This document shows, one piece after another, positions 1 to 10,300 of a DNA stretch of 64,000 bases. Both the position numbers and the translations under genes were made by a program. Every line of letters starts with the position of its first letter. Position 1 is the stretch's first letter. Under the pieces are notes generated by a model. The model did not search any database, was not told where the DNA came from, and saw only the letters and a program-made list of their open reading frames with translations. The stretch is from assembly GCA_023634235.1 (NCBI GenBank), contig JAMKCF010000011.1, positions 1,134,001 to 1,198,000 of the forward strand, read 5' to 3'. The stretch comes from Pisaster brevispinus (Eukaryota > Echinodermata > Asteroidea > Forcipulatida > Asteriidae).

Positions 1-1907
1 GAGTAGCCTAAATGTTTTCAAAAACACATTTTTATATAAACTACAGAACCAAGTTTGATGCGGGATTCAACGAACATTATCCGACGAAACAGAATGAAAA
101 CTCATAATTTATAGAGCAGCACTATTGGATTATTTAAATAAAAAAAATAAGGCCGCATGTTTGATGTAGTATTTCATACTAGACTCCTCTATGTGGGCCT
201 ACCTTTCACTTTATTTAGTCCTCTGTTTTTTTCGTCCGAGACCTCCAAAACAACCTGTCCCTTGATCTTGTCACCGAGAGCGAACACGTTTACGTCGTTG
301 TCAACTTTTATCTGCAAGTTCGTCACTTTGCCCATGTTTCAAAGGTTGCTGATAACCCAATGTTCCTCTCTGATAATGACGATTCACCACATTTGCTTCG
401 AAATATGTGATCCAAAGATGCCCGTGTAGTAGCTCGTCACAAAATGTTTCATATTAATTGTGTAATCTATACACGCTTGGATGACTGTGTGCACTTTGTG
501 CAGAAATCATTATAATAGTCAATAAAAACGTGTCGGTCTGACCCTTTCTCTATGGTCTCGGACTACAATATCCGTCATTTTCAGTGTACATCAGCAATCA
601 GTGGCCACTGTTTGTGTGCCAACCGGGTAATTGACTGTTTCCCATGAAGGTCAGGGCAGTCTTGGGGCTGTGGGGTTTGACTATGGGATAAATGGAGGCC
701 TTATGACATACATTTTGTAACCCTAAAAAAGGGACTCAAATTTGACACTGGACCGCAGACCCGAGGCCAGTGATTTTAGCTTTGGGCCAGTACACTCAGT
801 ACAAGTCCGACTGTCTTGTGTTTTTCAATTGAATTAATAATGATACCTCTATGTGTAATTACCTTAATTTAAAAAAAACCCTATTTTTAAAAAAATGTTT
901 ACTTTGAGTCTGGTAAATATCTTTAAATTCTGTCGGAGTATCAAAGTGCACTCGCCTACAAGACTAAGTTTTTCCTTTGTGTTTGTTAAAATAGAACAGA
1001 CTTTGTAGAAAGTTCCTTCTCGATTATGGTCTTGTAAAATCAACGCTGGTCCAGCAAACATTTTCAGCTACAAGCCCTGCGGTCTTGTGGCATTTTACCC
1101 CTTGAAATGCAAGCCCTGCTTGAACTCCTTTGAGTGATGTTTTTAGGATACTTAATTCCTCACTCGAAAAAAATACGGTAACTCAAAACCTAACCTGTTC
1201 GACTCTGGTTATGGTGGTATACCTTACACCATGGACTAAACAATATAGTGCGTCCTTTAAAAAAACACACCCAAAAAACAAAAAATAACACAGCTGGTTA
1301 GAGGTGGTTATAGGTTAAATCATAAAGTTATCAGTTAATCCACTAGATGTGCGTATTCAACGGGAAGAAAATGTATAATATACATTTTCTTATCCAGGGA
1401 ACGAAAATTGTATATGCCCCCAAGCCCCCCCCCCCCTCTACTTTTTTTTGAAACCTAAGTCCGAAGGAACAAAATAATGTTGAAAATGTTTGGAATGGTT
1501 TTGCTTGTTGTACGTGTACGCGTCTCTAAATATGACCCATAAACGGTGATGGCTCCTAACTCGGTCCTTATTTACAATACTCTAAAAAATATCAATAAGA
1601 TACAGTGATGTTGGAAACTTTGTATGTGCGACTTTGACCCCACCCCAAGATTTTCTGAGCCATGTCCTGATCGCATTTGTTTCTCTTTCTATTTTGTCGT
1701 CTGAAATTTTAAGAGAAAAAAAACCCCACCCCAAAAACAAGAACAGACAACCCTCATCTTTAAAAGATGGACAATTAACAACATTTGGTTTACACCCCAA
1801 TGGCCTGACACCCCCAAACACTAACACGAGATCACTTGGGTTATTATCCAAAAGTAGCGTTGTCACAGAGCAGACACCGGAGAACTTTTTCTGGAATCAA
1901 GAATTTA

Positions 1908-2138
1908 AAATATGATTTGTAGGCCTATACTTTACAGATTAGAGTAATGCAAGACTGCTTTTGTGTGTAGTCTATTTTATTAAAATAACATCCACAATCT
2001 ATTGAAACTCAACATTTCACAAGAATTATAAATATGATTTGTTTACTTTACAGGTAATTGTGTAATAAAAGACTGTTGGTGCGTATAATTTATTAAAATA
2101 ACATCCACAATTTAGTGAAACTCAATATTTCACAGGAT
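1908..2138. repeat. Two-copy tandem duplication, about 115 bp unit
   Basis: Two neighbouring blocks, about 1908-2018 and 2031-2138, share the same order of phrases: 'aatatgatttg', 'actttacag', a 'gtaat...aagactg' segment, then 'attaaaataacatccacaat' and 'gaaactcaa(c/t)atttcaca'. The second block has diverged at scattered positions and by small indels. It looks like a local duplication in non-coding DNA. Confidence 0.8.
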
Positions 2139-2326
2139 GTACTTATTAAAAAACTGTTAAGCGCCAGTTATCACTTTAAGGTGAAAAGTCCATTAAAAAA
2201 CTAAATGAAATTTAGTAAAAACTGTCTCAGGAATAGGGCTTAGGAATAATCATATCTTATAAACGGAAGCATTTTATTCTTACTAATGACATTGGTGTCT
2301 CTCTTTGCCAGCATAAAAGCATCATG

Positions 2327-2490
2327 CAGAGCTGCCAACATTTGCATCTTGCACCAATCAGGGATATATTTCGAGTTACATTCAGCATAATATGCAAAAA
2401 AGTTTCCATTATTTTCTCATCCGAACATGTAAAGATTGGTTTATTTTCAGGGAACTTTCTGTCGAATCGAGAGAGGTGGCAGCTTTGCAT
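2327..2490. mobile_element. Small fold-back element (gagctgccaac family)
   Basis: The block starts with 'agctgcca' and ends with 'tggcagct', an inverted pair. It contains 'atcagggatat' and 'cagggaactttctg'. A related, reversed and diverged copy is seen at about 45292-45455 ('gagctgccaactctccttga', 'agaaagttccctga'). No open reading frame of note lies inside. This fits a non-autonomous MITE, but target-site duplications are not clear. Confidence 0.5.
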
Positions 2491-3893
2491 GTGCTTCATT
2501 TGTTCCCTTCTGTTAGCCATGACTAAGTTATATTTAGTACGTTTGTTTAAACCAGCATACCTGTTTATGTTTGTTGTGTTGTCATTCAGCCTTCGAGGGT
2601 TGAAACGTCAGGCCACTATCTATTTTTTGGTTGCTAAGGAGTTTGCAACAGTTAATACTATTTTCAATTTTACATTTACATAGATGCAGTGTTTACTTCT
2701 GAAGACATGCAACTTGTAAATAACACCCCCCCCCCAAAAAAAAAAAACCAAACAAAAACAACAACAACAAAACAAAACAAAAAAACTCAACAACAAAACC
2801 CAATCTACATTGGACACAGATATTCATACAATCTTTTTTCAGTTTTCTATAACACACAAATCAAAGAAAATACAGTAATCAGCTCAGATAAAATGCATGC
2901 CTGCTTATGTAATATCCCTTTTTCACACCAGCCTGTATTAACTTAAATGCATAGTTTTTATCTCCAATATGGAATAGATGTTCATTGAAATTAATTCAAT
3001 TTGTTTACAATTTTTTTTTTTAAATATATAAACATAGCCTCAACCACAGTTGAGGGATGGTACACAGCTGTTCAAACCCTGATATGTTTACATAATACAT
3101 TAATGATACATATTTTGTGCTTTAGCTACCAGTGTCCAGTATGTAATTCTAGAATATCCCACAGTGTTTTGTTTTCTATTGTTTTTTATGCCCTATACTT
3201 TTAATATGTTCGCCTAGACAGGGAAAACTAATTTAATTTGTTTTAATCATGACAATAAATACTTTAATATTTGAATCTTGAATCAATCAGCAACGATTTT
3301 CAGTGCATCCCTTCCAGGGGTTAGTGATGAGAGGTATCGATAGGGCACACTACCCAGGGTAATGAGCCCCTCCAACTACATTGTGTATATTGTACAAGTT
3401 TCCATCTCTAGTTCCCCGCAACACACATCACACATCACACTAACTACAAATAATATTGTCAACCCTGTTTATAAAGAGCACATTATAAAGAGGTTCTACT
3501 TATAAAGAGTACATTCTGAAGTCCCGTACCTCATTTCTGCTTAGTGTTTCTTTGTTTTGCTGTCTTCCTATGACAGAGTTCCTGTTATAAGGAAATATTT
3601 TGCTGTCCTCTTATAACAACGTTTCCGTTATGAAGAAGTATTTTGGTCAGTCCCAGTTATCTTGTTACAACAAGAGTTGACTGTAAAACGCACCCCTCCA
3701 ACTATGAAACGGGGGTGTGATTGAACAAAAGTTGAAAAACCTGGAAAATGTGTGGCAGTCTCTTCTTGGCCAAGATAAAAAACTCTAAAATTCCATTGTA
3801 CAGAATTTACAGACACTCCACTGCACCATAAAATGTAAAAACTAAACGGCTTGAAAAAAATAGGGCTATGTCTCAAACTAATTCTTTTTTTGA

Positions 3894-6800
3894 CTAGTTC
3901 TTTCCATGGGATCTTTGTTCTATTTCCCGTAGCTTGCTTTCTATGCTGACGTACAGCGCTGTTGATTCAGAGTAAATTCTAGATCCATCTGCACTCTTCA
4001 GCCAGGCTTTCAAGTGAATCTTTTTGCTGTCAATTTTCTCAACAGATGCTTCTATTAAGATTGCAGTTCTCAGGGGAGTCGGGCTGAAAAGAAAAAAAAT
4101 AATAAAGTAAAGGAAACTTGTTGGTGGAGGTCAATATATATTTGATCTGGGCTTACCCTTGACACTAGCCCAATGTACATTGACAAGTAAAAACTGCTAT
4201 GGACTAGTAAAAAACCCTTCTTAACTTACTCCATGAACTCAAAACTACAGCTTTTTAATAAATGGCCTTTGTGCTCAGGCTTGAGTGTTTTGGGGGTGTT
4301 ATCTTGGGCGACTTTAAGTCGACATTGGGGCTCAAGCAGGGTATAGTAAACAGCCGATGAAAGTTGCCATTGGGGCTGAAAGGGTTACTGTCTATGATTG
4401 TTAATGATAATGAATTGCACAAATCAATAAATTATGATCCAGTAACTAGACGACAATAACTTTTCAAGTCATTGTGAAATCAGCAATTAGCTAGGTAGGA
4501 TTCAAACCCACAGCCTTGTGATTGCAAGTCCTGCAGTCTAACCACTGGACCACGGTGACATTAATTGGTGGTATTGATGTGCTCCTATGATGAAAGCGCA
4601 AAGCTACAAATTAAACTTTTGTTAATCGTTTTACTTTTTGAAGTTCACATTGAGCGAGGCCGTCACACATCTCTCCTTGATTGCTCCGTGAGTTAGCACT
4701 CCAGTACAGGAATCATGCATCGTGGCGCTAGCCCCTCCATGAACGTAACTGCAAAGTATCAACAAGACAATTATTGACCCAAGTCACCTGGCGTCATCGT
4801 CACAATAAATCTTGTTTGTGCCATTTTGGGAAGTCAGTTTTCCTGAGTGTTATACAGTGTAGTGCACATTTTAGGTGGCGCGGAACACACATAATGTACA
4901 TGCTCACCATACTTTTACATGCAATTTGACCCCCAAAATGGCAGACCATGGGCAGACAGTATGAATGTTCTTAACAGCAAATAATCATATCCCACTGGGC
5001 CCAATTTTGTAGAGCTGCTTAAGCACAAAATGCAGCCAAACACAACAAAAGTTTGCTAACCAGAATAAGATTAGGCCCACCAGCCAACATACCATGTTAC
5101 ATGTACCAGTTGTGACTGGTAGCCTGCTTATTTGTGCTTAAAGCACTATTTTCTGCTAAACAGCTCTGTGAATTTAGGCCCGGGTGTTTAGTCAAGGACC
5201 AGGGCCCAATTTCATAGAGCCACTTAAGCGCAAAACATAGTTCAGCATGTTTTACATGATTATGGTTATCAGTCAAAATACTCATGTCACATACCATCTC
5301 GGACTAATATCCCACTCATTTTTGCTCAGTAGAAATTTAACGGTAATAATTTTCTGCTAAAGCAAATTAAAATTGGGCCCTGGTTGTTAAGATCTCTGCA
5401 ACTAGTTTGTTCTCACAGCACTTCTGTTTGTGATGATAGTTTCTGCCTATATGTTTGTGGAGCCTACAACAAGTTTCATTCCCCCCCCCCCTAATTTCTG
5501 TTCCTCTTCCATCCCTGATTAATTGATTTGAATGAATTCAAAACACTATTATTGTTAATATTATTAGTAGTAGTATTATTATTAGGGCCTATGTATTTCA
5601 GGTAATGTAACCAAGGATGTATCATAGGTGAACTGAAACACTTTAGCTTGCAAGCCTGAGGAAACCTGTAAACAAGGGTGCTTGCTATGTGAACTGGAAA
5701 CACCAGGGTTAACCCCTTATCTTCCATGATAAGTATTCTTGGTTCTTTTACATGCACTACCAATTCTAGTACATGGGACCAAAGCAATTATGGTAAAATA
5801 TCTTGCTCAAGGACACAAGTGTCAAGACCAGGACTTGGACCCACACTCTACTGATCAGAAACACCTGAGCTTAAGTCCAGTGCTCTTAACCGCTCAGCCA
5901 TAACATGCCATTATTGCTCATCAATATTTCTTGTCCTTTAATGTGTAATTATTTTTCTACTTACTCTGGAGGTCCCTGGGCTTGGAGTCCAAACTGGCAA
6001 ACTCCACACATCCTCATTTCTCGTTCATGTAAAAATAGAGCATAGTGAATGACAGGTCCATTGTCCGTTTCCACCCGTGGGAATAATTCCCGCTTAGGTT
6101 TGATGCCAGAGTTAGTGTTTGTGGACTCTGTCCAGCCTTCTTGTTCTGTGGCCATAGACTTGAGTCGGCAGTACACTTCTTCGGTCTCTGGGAGCCAGTC
6201 GTTAAACTTTGACATTGCTGATGAAGTACTCATGTTTTTAAACAATAATTGCTAGTTTGAAAGAGAAATAATGATGGTGACATTAAAATAAAATTATCAT
6301 TTAGGCACAGTTACAGAAAACAGCGCCACTTCGATTTAATATGGGCTATTTTTACCTGCCTTTGCACACTTTTTAAACCATACCTCTACATTCAATACGT
6401 TCACTTCAATCTTCTTATTGGAAGTGGTCCCAACAAAAGGGTTTAGTTGTACAGATTTGCTAAAAATAAGTAAATCATTCTGCAATGCAAATAAAAAAAA
6501 TAAAATAACAGAAATTCAGGCCAAAGAGCAATTACTAAAAGTAGATAAATATATAAAAATATTGGACAGCATTAAGAAAAGACTCTGCCAGGGTCAAAGC
6601 ATGATACCATTCATTATATGACTTTTATTTAATTTATTTTTTCAAAAAAATAAATCAGAAATTAATTATTAAAATTATTAAAATTGTATAGTAGTACTAG
6701 TACTTAGTAGTACACTTACTTTCAAAGGTCAACAACAAAGTCAAAATGACCAGATGACCGACAAGGCAAACTCACAACTGTAAGTGTAGTGTAAAGTAAC

Positions 6801-7154
6801 TAACACTTTACAAAGTTGACTATCACTTCGTTGTCTTAGACTTAAGTCATACTTGCAAGTTATATTCTGACGAGAGTACATTATTTTGTATAGTATAAGT
6901 AGAACTGGCAGGGGTGACTAAGCATTTTAAAAAGAATCGTTACATTAAAAACTCACCACAGTAGTAATATTAGTGGACGATTTTGTCGTCAGCTGCTGAG
7001 ATTTTGTCTGTGGTGGAAGACAGTTGTTGAAGACACATATATTTCTGATGAAACTTGATTGTACAAATGCAGCTACACGTCTTTGAATGCCGACCTTGAA
7101 AACCGGTGGAAACAGAACCTGAAGTCTGTATCGTCCTACACAACCTCGCATCAT
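3894..7154 (-). CDS. THEM4: Mitochondrial acyl-CoA thioesterase, THEM4-like
   Basis: Four exons on the minus strand: 7154-6957, 6251-5965, 4748-4635 and 4083-3894, giving 262 aa. All junctions are GT-AG and phases match (0, 2, 2). Residues 1-66 are Arg-rich and free of acidic residues, like a mitochondrial presequence (MMRGCVGRYRLQVLF...). The rest is a PaaI/4HBT hotdog domain: the conserved lead-in ends in QGPPD, then YVHGGASATMHD at 163-174 (the HGGx...D active-site motif, Asp174), and VTASLNVNFKNP at 190-201, with a Thr at the position used by human THEM4. The family hydrolyses long-chain acyl-CoA to free fatty acid and CoA. THEM4 itself is about 240 aa, so the length fits. THEM4 versus THEM5 cannot be decided. 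The start lies 245 bp from HACD3 in head-to-head orientation. Confidence 0.88.
4480..4562 (-). mobile_element. tRNA-derived SINE fragment
   Basis: Read on the minus strand, an A-box-like 'gtggtccagtggttag' is followed about 30 bases later by a B-box-like 'gggtttgaatcctac'. This is the Pol III promoter layout of a tRNA head, but the arms do not fold cleanly. It lies in the last intron (between exons 3 and 4) of the THEM4-like gene. Confidence 0.5.
4996..5184. mobile_element. MITE of the gggcccaattt/gcttaag family, copy 1
   Basis: Left end 'tgggcccaattttgtagagc' then 'tgcttaagcac'. Right end 'acagctctgtgaatttaggc' then 'ccggg', an imperfect inverted repeat of about 25 bases. The inside holds repeated 'tgct(t/a)a' words that can pair across the element. 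Sister copies lie at 5199-5384, 43725-43926, 60450-60622 and 60620-60823. Confidence 0.75.
5199..5384. mobile_element. MITE of the gggcccaattt/gcttaag family, copy 2
   Basis: Bounded by 'accagggcccaatttcat' and 'aaattgggccctggtt', a near-perfect inverted pair, and placed right after copy 1. The interior includes 'acttaagcgcaaaacatag' and 'ttttctgctaaagca'. It lies in the same THEM4-like intron (between exons 2 and 3) as copy 1. Confidence 0.8.
5565..5907 (-). mobile_element. tRNA-derived SINE (family of 13708-14060), reverse orientation
   Basis: Reverse-complemented, it begins with 'gagcggttaagagcactgga' (A box), has 'gtgggtccaagtcctggtc' (B box), then the family body ('acttgtgtccttgagcaaga', 'agaattggtagtgcatg', 'tttacaggtttcctcaggct') and ends in a 3' tail of 'aataat' triplets. 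The body matches the copy at 13708-14060 almost phrase for phrase. Located in the intron between exons 2 and 3 of the THEM4-like gene. Confidence 0.85.
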
Positions 7155-7399
7155 GACCTATTATTATATTATTGTAAAAAATTAAAAAAAATTATGTAAA
7201 GAAAAACTTTACTCACACACCCACACACCCACACATGCGAACTGCAACAAGCAGCAGTGCGCCCTCAAGAGTTGAGGGTCATGCCTGTAGGTGGTTCCCA
7301 TCGAATACACCAACCCCACATGAATGTTGTCTGCTCGTTGTTTGTGGGTTATCGTTTTCTTTTGAAATATAAGTGAAAAACGTGTTTGTAGTACACATC
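7155..7399. promoter_or_regulatory. Putative bidirectional promoter, THEM4-like / HACD3
   Basis: Only 245 bp separate the two divergent start codons. There is no clear TATA box correctly placed for either gene. The stretch holds an AT-rich part next to the thioesterase start (7158-7200), a short 'cacac' repeat (7215-7240), and a more mixed central part. The 5' UTRs of both genes must also start here or in unseen upstream exons. Promoter function is inferred from the geometry alone. Confidence 0.6.
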
Positions 7400-10300
7400 A
7401 TGTCTGGTGAGGGAGTATTGCACCCACTGGTGTACTGGGCCCAGACAGACAAGAACGTATCTCTAAAAGTAGATATTACCGATGTGACTGTAAGTAAAAA
7501 AGTAATTAATGATTAAATAAAATTATACGAATTCTACCCCCGACCGAGCTGAGTACTCAACTTGGAAGTTGAACTGTTGAACTGGGCCAAATTTCATGGC
7601 TCTGTTTACTGGTTACTGCCGAATTCTGTGCTCACGATCACCATTCTCCACTTACTGTGCAAGCGCCGAATGTATAAGGGAAGAATGACTAGATAATGTG
7701 ATGTACATGTACGTCTGTACGTACTGCACGTGCATAAGCAAACATTTCATGCTAACCCGTGAAATATACTTGATGTTGTACATAAGTGCTGAATTACCTG
7801 CTTCCGTAAGCTTTGATTGTGATTCTTTGCTTTCAGTAAGCAGAGCCATGAAATTGAGCTCTGATGAGCGTAACGTTTTATACTCTAGACTATAAAACTA
7901 GAGCATTCTGCAAAATGTAGTACAGTCATTTGACCAGTTCGGGATCACTTCAACTTTGCAACAACCCCATAATAATTAAGTTACTTCTCACATTACCAAT
8001 TTCTGTTGATACATGTGAAGAATAACATGCAATAAACCAACAAACCCAAAATAAGGTTCCAAACTTCATCAACAAATAAATTATGGCCATTTTCTTGAAG
8101 TTTGTCTGCGATTTTGATCATTATTTAAAAAAAAATGTTGGTTGAAAAACGCTGTTAAAACTTCTCATCTTTAAAATTTGAACGCCAGGGCGAATAACAT
8201 TTATGCTTAGAATGTGTAAAAAATATTTCAGGTAAATACTGAGCAGTCGTGTTGTTTTTTTGAGGAGACGAAATTACCGAAATCGTCTTTTGGGGGGCAT
8301 CGTACCCTTGACCAGTTCGGGATCACTCACTACTCAGCATCTCTCATTGCGTCAAATGGTGCCGCACTCAGTGAGGTAAAATCTTACTGCTGCAGTCAAA
8401 AGTTTATTTGTTGCTTTTAAGATACATTTCTTCAACAAATTCTTGTAGGAATATTGTTTTTTTGTGAGAAAATGAAACTTGGAGGAGGAAATTGTGACTG
8501 TAAGAATAGATATTTGGGTCAATGTTGCTTTTAGGCGTCACCTTTTCATTTGCCTTTGCTGTTGTTTTGTGTTTTTGTTGCTGGATTTTTGCGCTGCTGT
8601 TGAATACACTTGCATGAAATTCTCTGGAGAAAGGAAGTCCATGTCCATGCCAACACACTTGTGAAGTTTGTGTCCCTGAGAGACAGTTTTATGAATGGGA
8701 GTATTGGTTTGCAATAGAGGGCAAGCTACTGATTCAGAATAGGATCAACTGATCCTGAACTGGTCAAACAGGTGACAATACTTTTCTCAAGCCTCTTCAA
8801 AAGTACTAATCTTTTTTTGTCAGTGGATACTTGGAGAGTTTTATAACATGTTTAGGTAAACTGATAAACTTTTTGGTTTAAAATGTCAAAGAGATTGCAA
8901 CCAAAAACAATGTGAATTCAAAAAGTGACCCCGAACTGGTCAAATAACTGTAACAATAACATAGAATTTTCGACTGCACATCTTTATCTTGCCACAAGCA
9001 CAAGCACCTGCATGTTTACATTTTTAGCCTCATAAAATAATTCCAATCCACTTCGTACCAGCATCTTTCAAATAGTTCAAAGTTCATAGAATATAAAACT
9101 GTTTTGTTTGCCTTTAGTATGACTCTTCTCCGAGTAAGATTGTGGCAAAGAACACATAAAAATAACAGTGACTTGGCCCCAAGACACAGGGGGCTAGACC
9201 AAGACTACATCTAGACTCAGTAACTGGGCGCTGTATGGCCTACTCCTTTTAAATATATTTTGACATGTTCAGTTAGTAGTACGACAGAAGAAAACAAGAT
9301 CTCAAAGTAGTACAACCGAAGGTGTCAACATTTTTTTAAAGGGGGGCAGCGCCAAAGTTACTTGATATAGCCTACATCATGACATATTATAGGTGATGAA
9401 AAGGTGTTGTCAAATACAATGACTACTTGTAAATCTTTGTTCAAAAACTTTACCTTTTTAACAGAACCACAAAATAGATGTTACAGATGAGAGTCTTCAA
9501 TTTGAAGGTAAACTATGGAACAAAAATCAGTTAAAAAATAGACCCTTTCAGTTTCACACTAGTATGCGCTATGTTGAATCTGCCCCATGCCCTGTTAGTG
9601 GTGCGTTGTTCGTGTTGAACTATGCAACTCGCGCGTGACTCACAGTGTGAGAAGCACCTGTGAAGTGAACAACTTTGTAATTGCCATTTCAAAATCAACA
9701 ATGCACCATGGTGAATGGGGCAGATTCAACATCGTGCACCATGAAAGGGTTTTAATTGTACATTCTCTGTGCAAATATTTTGAGCCTCCATTTTGTTTTC
9801 TTCAATGCAAATGCACAAAACCAGACTGAGGCTGGAAGGGCATAAGTGTCTGGTTCCATTTGCTGGTCAATGCGGATAGAAGCAAAATGAATTTAAGAAT
9901 AAACAAATACATAATTTAGCTTTCTTCTTGGTTGTACACTACGTTGTGACAACAAGTGCACAACATGCAATAATTGTTGGTGATGCTCTGCGTGCAACAC
10001 AATAATTGTTTTGTCATACATTGATTATTGATTTCTTTGATTGGTTTTTCCTCTAAGAGACAAAGATCTCTTTAGGTGTGATCTAGAAAAAATAATGGAT
10101 GTTTTGCATTAGTGCACTGGTGAGAATGTTTTCACCCGTTAAAAGATGAAATGTTCCATTCAACTTGGTATTCCATCTTCCAACTCATGAAAATATTCTT
10201 ACCATTGCACTCATTAACATTCATTGTGTGTATAATATCACACTCTTATTTTACCAACGAGCTAGCCTGATGGCTAGAGGCGGGTTCGAATCCTTAGCAG

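Larger units (their letters stand above)
1..3893. other. Gene-free 3' flank of the THEM4-like gene
   Basis: I see no convincing coding exon on either strand. The reading frames present are short, low in complexity and lack recognisable domains. The stretch holds A-rich and C-rich simple tracts (for example around 1420-1450 and 2725-2800), a local tandem duplication (1908-2138), a small element with inverted ends (2327-2490), and a run of repeated short phrases such as 'ttataaagag' at 3450-3500. Exons of a neighbouring gene with weak coding signal cannot be excluded by eye. Confidence 0.6.
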
